A stretch of DNA of 64,000 nt from Cucumis sativus (taxonomy: Eukaryota; Streptophyta; Magnoliopsida; Cucurbitales; Cucurbitaceae). Positions 11,762-23,997 of the stretch are shown piece after piece (positions within the stretch are counted from its first letter, which is position 1; each line of letters begins with the position of its first letter). The translations under genes and the position numbers were made by a program. Below the pieces are notes generated by a model. That model was not told where the DNA came from, did not search any database, and worked only from the letters and a program-made list of their open reading frames with translations. Where the stretch lies: assembly GCF_000004075.3 (NCBI RefSeq), contig NC_026660.2:1116001-1180000 (forward strand). The letters run 5' to 3'.

Positions 11762-14653
11762 TTACAGGATCTGAGCTGCGGTATTCAACTTTTCAGCCAA
11801 GCTCAACTGTGTCCGGGTAATACTTGACAAATACAGCAACAGCAAATGGTCCTATGAAAGGGTGAAAATAAGGGATAAATTAATCAAACAGTCCCATGGT
11901 TTTCATTTTAAGGTTCAGATTTCCTTGGATTAACCATAAATCAGGATCAACTTCAAATAGTTTACGCCGAGTGCGTTGTTTCTAGCTTTTTAAAAAACGG
12001 GATTGTTTCCTCATAAACAGCCAAAAACAAAACCATGTTTTTTTAAACACAGCTTGCTTTGGTTTTCAAAAGTTAAACTTGGATTTTGAAAATACTCCTA
12101 AATATAGATGGCCAAACAAAGAAATCAATTAGGGTAAGGAATGTTTGTAAGCTTAGGTGGCTATGAAACAGGTGTTGATATTTAATTCACATCACAGCCT
12201 CTACAGCTCTACTTATAGCATCATAATATACAAGGTATAACAAAATAAGCTTACCTGCACGTTGTCATTCATCAGCTTATCAAAAGCAGCTGGCGACAGT
12301 TTTGGAAGAGATGCTACAGTGTCAGCTAGAAATCTCCCTATCGTGTTGTCAGCCTCAACGTGCCCTTCCTGAGAGAGTAATAACATAAGCAAAGAAAAGA
12401 CAATTCATAACAAAATTGGAGACTCGGATGCTAGTCTTATTGTTTTTTATGAGAAACATTTCATTTTTCATAGAACCCCAGAAGCCAATAGTCAATTGGA
12501 GACCCACACAACTCACCACAACGTTATCAACATATTTATAAATGTCGTCGATTAAGGCAAGCAATCTCTCCATTGAAGCTTCCATTCCTTCCAAATCATT
12601 TGGCAGTTTATCAATAGAAGTTGTCTTCAGAATATCAACTGCCATCACAAATTGCATTAGTACTGGAGCTTTGCAGGAATATACAAAAACTGACTTGAAA
12701 AGAGTTTTGAAATGGCTTGGACAGGCTTAAGAAACAAACACAAGCTAAGTTCACAAAAACAATAATGATGCATATCCGTCACTATACATTAGCAACTAGA
12801 ATACAGATTAAGATAAGAATTTTCCATGCTAAGTTCCACCAGCAAAGCTAAAAAAATAGAAATGTTAAAAGTTGATTCATACCAAGATAATGCTATTTTC
12901 CCATAAGCGGGGAATATTCAATACAGTTTAAGACCAACTATTTCATGCAGCTGCTCAATGAGGCAACTTTACATCGACTCACCTAAAACTTTGAGTATGC
13001 ATAAATGTCGATAAAAAGAGGTTGAAATAAGTATCTATGAGATGAGATTGCAGCTTTAACAATTCAAGAATGAAAGTAAAACATAAGCATTGATTAAATC
13101 CATACATCCAAGTCTCTCAGCTTCGACCATTCGAAGATCCAAAGGAATTTCTTGAAACTGAGCAGCAAGCTGTCTATCTCCCAGGGACAAATTGACAGAG
13201 ATATATGCTTTTATCGTCCCTTCACCATTCTTAAACCCAGTATCAACAGTAAGGTGAATAGGGTTTGCAACTTCTCTTGAATAAAATTCGTGTATCAATG
13301 CACTGCCACCCGTTACTCCCGTACCAGTGGAGTACCTGTCAGTATTCATCATGTATAAGACACTCTAATATGTCTATCACATAAGCTGTTGAAGAGGATT
13401 TAATATCACAAGAACATTGGATGGACTATGTAGCAACTTTACGAGCAAAAAATCAATTTCAAATCATCAACCAGGTGTAATATAGATGAGATGAAACTAA
13501 ACAATAAAGGACTTTGAGATCTTTATATTGGCATTAAAAAAAATAACAAACAAAAAAAAAAAAGTTACCAGCCAAATTCCTCCTAGTGAGAAAAAAAATT
13601 AATTTGGGAAGGTAAGAAAACTAGAGGCCAATGGCCAAAACCAAAGCAGCAACAAGCAGTAGTTGCAAAAACAAGCTTTGGAAATGAGAAAAGGCACTTT
13701 AACTGTAGTTGATAAAGATGAGTAGAATAAGAACTCAAGGCCCGTTCATTTGTTGGATAATATTGTTTTTTCTCGTGTTGGGCTCTGGTAATTAGTCATT
13801 CTTTGTAACTCTGAAATTTTTGGTCCTCTTAATGATAGCCAACTTCTTATCCTAAAAATAAACTTAAGCTGACAAACAAAGTAAAGAAGGATCGGCTTTA
13901 CCATCCAACGATAACTTCCTTTGGATTAACTTTTTGATGTGAACTTAACATATTGTGATGATAGTCAATATCCAGCGCAACCTGTTCAGATAAAAAGAAC
14001 GAAAATTGGGTATGAAAGAGTGGAATTGTGAATTTAGAATACACAAATTTATTGCAAGTTTGTAGAACAAATGATAATCATCACTAGCAAGTCGAACATA
14101 ATATATCATTCAAATTCAATAAAACAAATAATGTACAACAACCGAATTTTTAAATATTCACATTCCCTCGAATAAGTCAAATTGCATAAATCGTTAAGAA
14201 ATTTAGACAAAGTACAATATAATCGAAGAAACCAATTTGAAATAAAGAAGAGAAAGAAGGCAGGGAACCCTAATTTCTCCTACAGAAGAGAGTAAGAAAT
14301 CAATCGTCAGAAACTAGGGCTTCAATTACGACTAAAATAAAAAACGAATAACGCCAAAAACAAGTGACTGCCGAAACAATTACTCGAAGGAAACACAAGA
14401 GATAAGTTGAATGGAGAGTAGGGAGGATTACCTGATCCGAGAACTCGTTATGGGGAACAGCATAAGAGTTACGAATATCAACAGTTCCATCAGGTAAAAC
14501 CGAGCCAAGAAGAGTACCAATGACTCGATCGGCCTGGTCGGGGCGCCTGACATAGCAATCACAAATGTTGAAGATAACCAAAGGATGAACCTTGGCAGAT
14601 AAAGTGTTAGAAGAGTGTGAAAATTGCAAAACTGTGGTCTCGGTCGTTGCCAT
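11762..14653 (-). CDS. EIF3F: Eukaryotic translation initiation factor 3 subunit F (6 exons)
   Basis: Subunit f of the eIF3 complex, which helps load the 43S pre-initiation complex on mRNA in the cytosol. Exons: 14653-14432, 13981-13902, 13335-13106, 12638-12517, 12368-12255 and 11851-11762. All splices are GT-AG and the sum is 858 nt, giving 285 aa (the Arabidopsis protein is about 293). The N-terminal MPN domain starts around residue 20 (KVHPLVIFNICDCYVRRPDQ) and continues through GTLLGSVLPDGTVDIRN, VALDIDYHHNML and the GGSALIHEFY region. The C-terminal half contains DKLPNDLEGME, then IGRFLADTVASLPKLSP, and ends TQLSLAEKLNTAAQIL, as in plant eIF3f. The canonical JAMM metalloprotease residues HxH...D are not seen where an active MPN+ enzyme has them, so a structural MPN- role fits. 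The start Met is the first in frame and matches the family N-terminus. Confidence 0.96.
11975..12125. repeat. MITE-like fragment in eIF3f intron 5
   Basis: The stretch contains CCAAAAACAAAACCATGTTT, then TTTGGTTTTCAAAAGTTAAA and GGATTTTGAAAATACTCC. The same order of segments appears in inverted orientation at about 51160-51400 in an EGY2 intron. This suggests two diverged copies of one non-autonomous element, both intronic. Confidence 0.45.
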
Positions 14654-14890
14654 TGGTTGAAGCTTGATTTTAGCTAGCTCCGTGAAAATGGATTGCAGAG
14701 AGAAACGATGAAGGAGCAGAAGCGGATGCTAGGGTTTGTGTTTTGCCTCCAATTTTAGGAAGAAGACACGTTTAACAATTGGGTCACTAAATCAGTAAAT
14801 CTAATCTATTGGGCCTATTGGAATTACCCATTTCATTCAACTATGTGTGTTTTCTAATATAATGTAAATTCTTAGACATTACTTCAACAA
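14654..14890. promoter_or_regulatory. Divergent intergenic region between eIF3f and tRNA-Lys
   Basis: These 237 bp separate the eIF3f start codon, reading left, from the tRNA gene, reading right. The region must hold the eIF3f leader and at least the core of its promoter. No TATA element was assigned with confidence. Confidence 0.4.
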
Positions 14891-14963
14891 GCCCGTCTAG
14901 CTCAGTTGGTAGAGCGCAAGGCTCTTAACCTTGTGGTCGTGGGTTCGAGCCCCACGGTGGGCG
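14891..14963 (+). tRNA. trnK-CTT: tRNA-Lys (anticodon CTT)
   Basis: A complete 73-nt cloverleaf. The acceptor stem GCCCGTC pairs with GGTGGGC (two G-T wobbles). The D arm is GCTC-AGTTGGTA-GAGC. The anticodon stem CAAGG/CCTTG closes the loop CTCTTAA, with anticodon CTT at 14924-14926. The variable loop is TGGTC, and the T arm GTGGG-TTCGAGC-CCCAC carries the standard B-box. The discriminator base is G. No intron is present and CCA is not encoded, as expected for a nuclear gene. It decodes AAG lysine codons. Confidence 0.97.
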
Positions 14964-14966
14964 TTG

Positions 14967-14979
14967 TTTTTTTTTTTCC
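14967..14979 (+). terminator. RNA polymerase III oligo-T terminator of tRNA-Lys
   Basis: A run of T residues starts four bases after the last base of the tRNA gene, the usual Pol III stop signal. Further T-rich tracts follow to about 14997. Confidence 0.85.
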
Positions 14980-14997
14980 TTTCCTTTCTTTTTTTTG

Positions 14998-16345
14998 TCC
15001 AATATTAAATTCAAAATACAAGGCTTAAATTTTGAACTAAATATGGATTAAAACCAAAAATAAATAACAATAACAATAATTTTAGACGATTTAAACTCCT
15101 CATTATTTAAGTAATTTTATTTGGCGTTGATTTCTTCGAAACTAATTTGTTTGGCGTTAATCATTAGCTACAAAGTTCTCAATTGGCAATATTACCCTTA
15201 AATTACGTTGCCATTTTAATATGCTAATCTAGGTCCTTCTCTTTTTTTAAATACTATCACTATCGAGTTAGTTCAATTTAAATCTTTATATCTTTAATAA
15301 ATATTAATTTTAATCAATTTAATGTAAATGTAAAATTCTTTTTATCTATAGCACTTTTTATTTTAAATTGTGAAATTTATTCACTTATTTACTTTCTAAA
15401 TTATGATTATTTTCTAATTTTTAGCCAGAGATATTAAGGTTAGACAAATAAAATTAAACGAGTTGAAATATAACACACCACTATCATTATGTTAAATTCA
15501 TTTTAACTTAGTTAATTAGTTTTATAATAATTGCATCAAGAATGTTTTATCAATTTATTATTAGGGATTTTGGTGCATTTATTCCTGCCATCTGTTGTGG
15601 AAGTTTTTCCTTTCCCTTTTAATTTGATCTTTGAAATTTACTCCAAATAATATATAAATTTGAATAAGTATACTGTTTTATAATTATTTTAAAAATTAAT
15701 ATTTTGTTATTATTATTTTCATCTAATTGAAAAACCATCATTTAAAGTATATACATAAACAATTTATACATACAAGTTGTCTTTGTCAATTTATGAGAAT
15801 GTTGTTGTAAACAGTCTCATTAGGTTTTTATACCTTAACTTGTTATTTATTGTGAACTTCCATGTTTTTAATGTTTTGGGTATTTTTATAAAAAAAAAAA
15901 AAGAAAAATCCAAAGATTAGAATAAAGTTTTAAAAGTTGATCGGATATGAAATTTGATTCAAAGTGGAAGATATTTTGTATAGATTTTTGTTAAATTACA
16001 AAATTTGATATCTACATCCAATTAACTATTTTATTTTTGAAAAAAAGTAATTTATTTTCATAGTAAACCAATAATTTTATATTTCAACCAAAAGTAAAAT
16101 TTAGAGTTGTTTTAATTTGGTGTGAATAAAGTTGAATGAATCAGTAATTTAAGTATGAATTAAATTAGATTAATAAATACAAATGTTGAATAAAAGAAAA
16201 GGCAAAACTTTAAAATGTGATTATACAACCAATATAAAGATTTTACATTCCTTTCTATGATAAAAACAATTAATTTAATCTGATGTATTTTTGGGGGATG
16301 GGATGCAGAGCTAATTATATATATAAATAAAAATAAAAATTTAGA
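14998..16345. other. AT-rich intergenic DNA
   Basis: Nothing recognisable beyond AT-rich low-complexity sequence and short A runs (for example 15890-15905). No supported gene. Confidence 0.6.
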
Positions 16346-16350
16346 ACCAA

Positions 16351-16380
16351 AGTCAACATTTGTGTGTTGACTGGGTCAAC
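16351..16380. promoter_or_regulatory. Cluster of TTGAC cores just 3' of the HSPRO-like stop codon
   Basis: Three TTGAC/GTCAA cores occur within 28 bases, at 16352-16356, 16367-16371 and 16375-16379, the last two as a near inverted pair around TTGACTGGGTCAA. TTGAC is the core of the W-box bound by WRKY factors. The position, about 10-40 bases past the stop of a defence-type gene, is unusual for a promoter element and may be chance. Confidence 0.25.
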
Positions 16381-16390
16381 CCGAGTCGTT

Positions 16391-17836
16391 CTAAATCTTC
16401 ATCCGGGTCCTTCGATCTGACCCGAAAACACCATGTAAATCTCCAAGAAACGTCTTAGCAGCGTCTAAACTCGGAAAATAAGTTGGTTCCAGAAATATCT
16501 GACTCAATGAATCATCCGAGTTCGAACTCACCACAACTCGGTTCCCCTTCCCCTCTAAGCTTCCCATCACCATCACCAGAACTTGCTTGTATGCGAAGAA
16601 GAATTTCTTTATCCCCGATTCAATCGCTTGCAGAGCTTGCAGAAGATGAATCTTCTCCGACTCTTGTTTCTCGCTGTACAATTTCATCGCCGCCTCTTGA
16701 ATCCTTGGTCCCCCCATTGGATCAACTTCCACATCCAATATCAACGGCACCTTGTGCTTCAGATCCTTGCATTGCTTTGTAATCTCTACCAACGTCGTCG
16801 ATCTGAAGCAGAACGCTTCTGATTCTTGAAGTGATTTTATCGCTAATTGATTCTTCAGCTTTAGGAAATCATCCGGATCCATTAGAAGATGAAGATCTTC
16901 AATCTCTTGTAGAAGCTTCCAGATCCGTTCCATCATATAACAATCTCTCGCAGCTCCGGCGAAATCCTTCTTCTCGATTCTCTCTTCAATTCGTTTCAGA
17001 AGTTCATGCGCCGAGTAAATCCACGACTCCAGGATCTGGTGCGTTGTGTAAACCGTTTGATTCTCGTAATTTTCGATCTGTTCGTACGGACTCTTCCTCA
17101 AAGAATGAAGCTCGTTTGGCTTACAAATTAGATCGTAATCAAGATTTGGTTTCCCAGCCAAATTCGGCTCCCCTAACCCTAACGTGTACGGGCATCTCCT
17201 CATCTCACATTCAACAGAGTATTGAATCAACTGCGCAATATCTTCAGAGCTCTGCCATGACGCAAGTCGAGGAAGAAGACTGGATTCACTCGTTCTGTTC
17301 ACAACAGTAGCTTCTCCATGAATCTTCCAAACCTCCGCGGAGCTTCCGTCTCGAGTAATCATACCGTCTGATGAACTGAGATCGACAATCGGAACTCTAC
17401 CGCGTGATTCACCGTCCTCTTCGTCGTCCTCACAAATCATAGCAATGAGTTGGATCTGAGTGGTGGTAAGAGACTGAAGCTTCCTCTTCCACTCCCGGCG
17501 GTTCGCATAGGGACGTGGATCAGACAAAACGGTCGATATGAAGCGGAAAGTAATCTCCAAAGCCTGTAAACCCGGCTTCAACACGGACTCATTCCTCCAT
17601 TCAGGAAACTCCTTAGAACTCCATAACTTCCTGAGATGATTGAGACGAAGGTAGTGTTCGTATGAGGAACAAGAGGAAGGTGAAGCAGTTGAGAGCTCAG
17701 AAGAACGGAAGGAAACAGGAAGAGATAGATTAAGCTTGTTGTTGAGGATGGGGATGACCTTAGAGGATTTAGTGGTGGTGGCGGTGGTAGTCTTGTCGGA
17801 GGAAACCATGTTTGCCTTCCAACCCAAATCAACCAT
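16391..17836 (-). CDS. HSPRO2: Nematode-resistance HSPRO/Hs1pro-1-like protein
   Basis: A single uninterrupted 481-aa frame, matching the intronless structure of Arabidopsis HSPRO1/HSPRO2 and sugar beet Hs1pro-1. The start MVDLGWKANMVSSDK matches the conserved N-terminus of that family, which fixes the start codon. Recognisable family segments, in order: YEHYLRLNHLRKLW, LKPGLQALEITFRF, NRREWKRKLQSL, CPYTLGLGEPNLAGKPNLDY, HQILESWIYSAHELL, IWKLLQEIEDLHLLMDPDDF, KVPLILDVEVDPMGGPRIQE, KIHLLQALQAIESG and EPTYFPSLDAAKTFLGDL near the C-terminus. No catalytic motif is known; Arabidopsis relatives are reported to bind the SnRK1 beta-gamma subunit and to be induced by stress and pathogens. A Ser/Thr-rich stretch near residues 13-60 is less conserved. 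HSPRO1 versus HSPRO2 orthology is uncertain. Confidence 0.95.
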   Translation of the reverse strand: MVDLGWKANMVSSDKTTTATTTKSSKVIPILNNKLNLSLPVSFRSSELSTASPSSCSSYEHYLRLNHLRKLWSSKEFPEWRNESVLKPGLQALEITFRFISTVLSDPRPYANRREWKRKLQSLTTTQIQLIAMICEDDEEDGESRGRVPIVDLSSSDGMITRDGSSAEVWKIHGEATVVNRTSESSLLPRLASWQSSEDIAQLIQYSVECEMRRCPYTLGLGEPNLAGKPNLDYDLICKPNELHSLRKSPYEQIENYENQTVYTTHQILESWIYSAHELLKRIEERIEKKDFAGAARDCYMMERIWKLLQEIEDLHLLMDPDDFLKLKNQLAIKSLQESEAFCFRSTTLVEITKQCKDLKHKVPLILDVEVDPMGGPRIQEAAMKLYSEKQESEKIHLLQALQAIESGIKKFFFAYKQVLVMVMGSLEGKGNRVVVSSNSDDSLSQIFLEPTYFPSLDAAKTFLGDLHGVFGSDRRTRMKI

Positions 17837-18061
17837 CTCTGGTCAGAGATCGAATTTGGAAGTAAAAAATCGCAATTTTGGAAAGAAAGAAAAAAAAAAA
17901 GATGAATTATGAAGTTTGAAGAAGGAATGAAGAAGGGAGAAGGATACTTATAGGTGGCAGTATAATTTTGAAGGAGAGAAAGGCGTGTTTGGAATGGTAA
18001 GAGCGCGTGGAATGGAAAATACCAAATTTGAAAAATATATTTAAAAATGGAATAGTTTCCT

Positions 18062-18202
18062 TTGATTTGAAAAGAAAAGAAAAGAAAAGAAAAATGAAAA
18101 TAGTGGATGAAGGTGTGAAGCTTATCCAGAATCCCAGCAAATGGGGGAATTTAAAAATTAAAAAAGAAAAAAGAAAAAAAGAAAAGAAAAGAAAAGAAAA
18201 GG
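18062..18202. repeat. GAAAA-type low-complexity tracts upstream of HSPRO-like gene
   Basis: Two purine tracts made mainly of AAAAG units, around 18062-18095 and 18160-18202, lie 230-370 bp upstream of the HSPRO-like start. They appear as a pyrimidine tract in the sense of that gene's promoter. Confidence 0.7.
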
Positions 18203-18263
18203 AAGGAAATTTCGAGGGGGGGATGGAAATGGTTGGAATAGGAGTGTTTGGGGTTTGGTGTGT

Positions 18264-18437
18264 TTGACTGTTTTCATAGTTCAATGTCCCGCGTGGAAAT
18301 GGATATGGAAATGGAAGCCCATTCATTCCCATTCCCATACCCACTTTTTTATTGCCACCTCTCTCCTTTCTATTTTTAATATTTTGGTTTACGGTTTATT
18401 CCTCCAATTATGCCTCCACGTTCAACTTTAGTTGACC
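18264..18437. promoter_or_regulatory. W-box cores upstream of HSPRO-like gene
   Basis: TTGACT at 18264-18269 and TTGACC at 18432-18437 lie 430-600 bp upstream of the start codon of the leftward-reading HSPRO-like gene. They are candidate WRKY sites, in keeping with the stress induction known for this family. Short motifs of this kind also occur by chance. Confidence 0.3.
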
Positions 18438-19429
18438 ACATCCCATTCTTTGTTTTTTTATTTTCAATTCTTTCCTTTCACAGTTGGCCGCTCTTTTTTT
18501 CTTTTTTTTTTTCTTTCTAATTTCTTTCACTAACTTTTGTAATTTGCATTTTAATTATTAAATATCTTTCTAATTATCTTTAATTTTACTTTTAACCAAA
18601 CTTCTAACTAACTAATTATATAAATATTCAAATCTCATTTTGCTTCCTTTTAAATTATATATATATATATTTGGTATGATGAATTTCTTTGGATTTACTT
18701 CACAAAATTTGTTCTCTTTTAAAGATCATTTTTATTTCATATATTATATTTTAAATTTAATACCTTAACTTAATATGTCATTATTGTACTTAAAAAAATA
18801 ATGTTCTTCAACTTCCGGTATTGTTATATAAATTATTGGGTTTGACTATTGTTTGTTTTTTTATTAAAAGAGATGAAGCTTATAAACACTACTTTAATTT
18901 ATAAATTTTAAATCAATTTGGAGAAGTTTATCATGTGTTTCTTGGATTTAACTATAGATTCGAATGTTTTGTTGTGAGATAGAAAAGGTAGAATAAAAAA
19001 TGAACGAAGAGGAAGAAACGTAAATTTGGAGAACAAAAAACTAAAAACCTAACTTGTTATTAAAGTCAAATTGGAATGGATGATGTGTGCTTTGGTCAAC
19101 TAAGGTATTGACATAAGCCTAAAATGAGACTATTAGGCTTAGTGGATGTGAATAATATTAGGACACAAAATTAATGTTAGAAACAATAGAAATCATCATC
19201 ATACATAACATTGCTTTCTAACTTTTCATGGACTAAACTAAACATAGTCTTTCAAATAATAATAATAATACTTTCCAAAGTAAACCTCTTTTTTCTCTCT
19301 TTTTAATCAAAATTGAAATTAAATCTCCCGAAAAAAATTTATATTGCATGTGAGTCAAAAGAAAAAGGCCAAAAAGTAAAACACTACTTAGTCCCCAAAA
19401 TATTTAACTTTTTTCATTAAAAAATTAAG

Positions 19430-19705
19430 AAAATTATTATAAATAGCATAATCGTAGAAAATATTTATAAAAATAAAATTTTGTTCCTATTTTATCTATT
19501 ATAGATTGAATTTAAAATATTGTATTAGTTTATTTTACGATATTTAAAAATATTCTAATATTCTAAATAATATTATTATATACAAATATAATAAAATATC
19601 GCAATGATAGATCAAAACAGACTATTATGTCTATCATAATACATATATATTTTACTATATTTTTATAAATATTTTAATTTATTTTGTTATATTTAAAAAT
19701 AGAAG
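19430..19705. repeat. AT-rich MITE-like repeat with GATAGA/TCTATC core, copy 1
   Basis: The segment opens with a TATAAATAGCA-type end and closes with TATTTTGTTATATTTAAAAATAG. Between them lie ATTTATAAA-type arms and a core with opposed GATAGA (19606) and TCTATCAT (19631). Arms of the form AAATATTTATAAA and TTTTATAAATATTTTAATTT face each other, suggesting a palindromic non-autonomous element. A second copy is at 28440-28625. Confidence 0.5.
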
Positions 19706-20458
19706 ATAGGTTGATGGATAGGTGTTTGTTAATTATGTTAGGATGCTTTTGAATGTTCATGGGGAAAACGGCCAAATAAATAAAAAAAAAGGAAAAGGAA
19801 GAAAGAAAGAGCATCGAAAGGCAAAGGCAGCAGCATAGAATGAAATTGGTTGGTCAATTAATTGGCCAAGTAATATTAGAATACATATCCTTTAATTTAC
19901 ACTTTAAATAAGGTTCCTTTGCTTGGCCGGACTAACTTGTATTCATTCTAAATCTTCTCCTTCTTTTTCTTTTTCTCTTTTCCTTATCTTTGTAATCCAC
20001 ACTTTTGGATATTCTTCTTCGGTTTTGTCTACCTACAACCAAAAGTAGCCTCCTTTAAAACATATATACATATATATATTCATATAAAGCTGATATTAAT
20101 TCTGATATATATGTTGAGATTTTGTAAAGATGACTAAAGTTCTAATTGGTTAAAAATGAAAATGATATTGTGATATTGTTGAAAGGTAAAAATAGAGTAG
20201 TATTTTATATAATGGATTTGGTTAAATTAGTTAATGGAATTTTATAGGGACAAGTTGGTGAGGTGAGGCCTTTTCCTCTTTTGCCGGAATACCTAATGCA
20301 CATTCCAACACATTTTCTTTTTTTCTTTTGGTTTTAAAGAAAGGTCTTTTCAAAACATAAATTAAAGCATATATCCATTATGAAAATGTATATATGGATA
20401 GGATCAAAATAAGTTTGCGTTATCATCAACAGACCTTGACTTTTATTTTTATATATAT

Positions 20459-20720
20459 TTGGTTTTCATTTGGGTAATGTTACTGATAATCCCATGCACG
20501 ACTAGTTGTTCTTATGTGGCCGAGGGTGATGACCGGACATGGGACTTGCCCATATGTTTGGCTGAACCTAATCTCCTCAAGGGCTCGACCACTTCCGTCA
20601 TCATCAATCCAATACAAACTTCACTTGTTACGCTTCCATCGACCCTTTAGGTTATAGACAATCTCATACTTGTGTCGCATGTTATGGTATTTAAGGCTCG
20701 ACCGCCCTCTTTCGATCTAA
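20459..20720. other. GC-richer island, possible transposon remnant
   Basis: A roughly 260-bp block distinctly richer in G+C than its flanks. It contains two copies of GGCTCGACC (around 20582 and 20695) about 113 bp apart. A 63-codon frame is present but resembles no protein I know. It may be a fragment of an LTR or other element. Confidence 0.3.
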
Positions 20721-23254
20721 AAAATAATAGTTTTATAGAAATCACTCGAATAACTCTAAGAACTCTTTCCTTAAAAGAAATTTAAATAAAAATGACTTTT
20801 TAATCATTTTTTTTAAAGTCAATCCAAACAATTTTCTTACCTATTTGCATTTGATGAGTCTAATGGGGTGTGGCCTCCATTCAAATTTGACTAATAAAAT
20901 GTAAAACATAATATTTCTTAAAAGTCTTTTGACATAATTATCGGAAACTAATGAATAATTTATATAAAGAAAATTTTCTTTCTAATAAAATTTTAAAATT
21001 TTCGTTTTATACCTAATAAATGGTTGAAAAATTCAATATTTTTAAAATAGATTTGATCTTGTTCCACACAAGTAAATCTAATTTGGTGCCTCTAGATTAT
21101 TTGGTAACATATTTGTTTGATGTTTTATCTTTTTAAAAATTATTTTTCTTTAAAACTAATTCACTTTATTTTTTTGAACAATAAATTAGTTTTCAAAATT
21201 AACAGAAAAAGAAGCTTTCGAAAAAACACATTTTGTTTTTTTTTTTTAAATCCAAAAAGAAAAAAATAGTTAACAAACCTATATATATAGTTCTTGTTTT
21301 AATAAACAAAAGTTTAAGAACAGCTAAAAATTCAAAGATGAAAAACAAATAGAAACCTGATGCAGTTTTAATTACTAAATCTGTAATTAAGCTTTATTAA
21401 TTTTAAATGAATGGTCAAATGTAATTAAGAGTTAAATATGTATTAGTTAGTTTCTTAATTACAACCACACGTCTATATATTATATAATTCGATTCAAATA
21501 TTTGCCTTTATAATTAAAGTAGTGTAAAGTTGATCTTTCATTTTTAAATCTTTGACTACCAAAAGTTATTTATAATTTTAAATTAAAAGTATTGTTGTTA
21601 TTACTATTTAAAAATCTAGTATTTTTATTTTATTTCTTTTACAAAAAAAAAAAAAGTGTAAAAAAAGTAGTTTGTTGACAAAGTTTGATTTGATCCATTC
21701 CTTGAAAATAAAAATGGAATAATGTTAAGATAAAAAAAATCTGATGAGTTCCCCCAAAGAAGTGGCAAAATTAGATGAACTTTATTAGTCATGTCAAAAT
21801 AGAAAAAAGGTAGCCACATGATTGAGAATTTAGTTTCATACCAAAAAACCAATACTCTTAACCATTGTTTGCCAATTAAGAAAAAGAAAAAGAAAAAGGT
21901 CATTTCAATTATATTTCTTATCAAACAAAAATTCCTTTGGATAACTATAACTAAAAGAGAATTGGATATGATTTCCAATACAAATCTCTTATACGGTCGT
22001 TTTATGTCACAAAATAAATATACTATATGAAAGAAATATAATAATATCATATATGTAGAGGTTTATCAACAAAACTTACATTATATAAAAAAATATTTCA
22101 TTCAAATACAAAGTAATAGAATATGTTAATTACTTATATACTATACTCACTTCAATACCAATATATTGTTGAGAATGACTTTAGGAGTTGTTTTGTGGGA
22201 GAAGTTGGTATTGTAATTGAATTATAATAAGTTATATGTTTAGGGTGTAAAATATTTTAGTTTAAATTATAATAATATAAGTGTTGGGGTGTAAAGTATT
22301 TTTGTTTGGAAAATAAAATTAATAGTAAATATTGTAGCAGAAAATAAAAAAAAATAATGAATGTAAACTAGTTATAACTCTAGCAAATGATGGTTTTGAA
22401 ATAGTGTTATTAGCACATGTAGTTATTATAGCTAGTATGAAGATAGTCGTTGCTCCAAACATCTCCTTATGCTTTTGCTGTAGTCGATACGAAAAATTAA
22501 GAAAACGTTTTCAAAGAAAAGAAGTAGTTCTAAAGTGTAAATTTTTTATTTGTCTCTATAACTAGACAAGAGGTTCCAAATTATGATTGCGGTGGAAGTA
22601 GAAACTTTTTCAATCCAAGCATAGACTTTGTTGTCGTCTGATTGAAAGAGCACGAGTTTAGATAACTGTGATGAGCACGTAAAAATACTATTTTTTAAAA
22701 TACTTTTTATTTCTTCGATGTGTATATTTAAGATATTGAGTTTGTGTAAACTTTGGCGAGCAACCAGCAACCACGATTAGCAATGACATCGTACTGATTT
22801 TGTTCTTTTAAAAGAACAAAATCCTTCGAGATCAACATTTTGAATTAAATTAGTTTATCTTTACAAGAATATATAAGTAAAAAGCAAAATACACACAAAA
22901 GAAACATAAGTAAACAACCTAATGTAACAAATACTTACTACTCAACATATATAAAAGATAAGAGGATAATGAAATTGAGTTTACAGTAATACTTATTGTT
23001 TTGTTATTTGTTAAGGATAAGTTTTGAGTTTAATTCTCACTCTTTTCAAATATGAATTATATTTGATTTTAGGTTAAAGAATATTTGTAGTCATTTAGAC
23101 TTTGGTGAAAATACTTTTTAAAAGTGTAATGGATAATCATGTGATTTAAATTTGTAATAATTTATTGACTAAAAAATTTTGTTTGTAATAAAAATTTAGT
23201 TTTATTTTTAAAAAAGTTGTATGAAGATAAAATTAATAGTTAATTTTTAGAACT

Positions 23255-23350
23255 ATTTTAAAATATAACAAAGCACCCATTTATTTTTATTTCGCTATAT
23301 TTATAAACATTTTTAATATTTTAGTCATTTAAAATAATTTTTCTAATAAT
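23255..23350. repeat. Partial copy of AT-rich MITE-like family
   Basis: The segment reading AAAATATAACAAAGCACCC through TTTCGCTATATTTATAAAC resembles the terminal arms of the repeats at 19430-19705 and 28440-28625, but lacks the GATAGA core. Assignment rests on short AT-rich similarity. Confidence 0.3.
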
Positions 23351-23997
23351 TATTACATAACTATGTTTTCAGAATTTTAAAATAAATACAAGATTCAATA
23401 AATGTATGGGTAGAAACATTCATTAATTGATAATACTATTTTTCACGTGTCATACAAATTCTAAAATATAAAAATGAATTTATTATGGATTTGAAAGTTG
23501 GTTGAGTAATTAGAAGTTAAAATTTAAAATGTAGAGACTACTTTTATTTATTTATTATTATTTAGAAAAATGAGAAGAAAAGAGTGTTAATTAACGTAAA
23601 TGTTAAAAAGGGATTAAAAAAGGGATGGACAAATATATCCTCATACATATCCAACGTATTGATGAAAGAATGGACATTGGTTTCCCATTGGAAATTGGTA
23701 ACCTTTTTTTTCCTCTACTCCTAAATTAAAAATTAAAACGACGTGCCCTTTTTGCGTCTCCATCACCCCCGCGTTTACCGCCCACTGCCAATAATTAAAT
23801 ATTACACCCACTAAAACCACCTGTCAATCCCCTATTCGCCATTACTGCTGACTTGGAATCCAGAAAGTTTCTACCTCCATTCATCTCTGACTCGGATCCT
23901 TCCTACATCAAATAATACTTTTCTCTTTTGTTAATTTTCGCCTTCTTCCCTCCAACTAACTAATCACATTCACAAATCACGCATGTTAGGTTCCCCA

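Noticed and set aside
16483-17310. Several plus-strand frames up to 159 codons
   Set aside because: They are antisense shadows of the HSPRO-like gene, whose minus-strand frame is conserved over 481 codons.
17907-18344. 145-codon minus-strand frame upstream of the HSPRO-like gene
   Set aside because: A low-complexity Phe/Ser/Pro frame created by AAAAG repeats in the promoter region.
21625-22050. 141-codon minus-strand frame
   Set aside because: Phe/Leu/Ile-rich translation of AT-rich DNA with homopolymers and no conserved segment.
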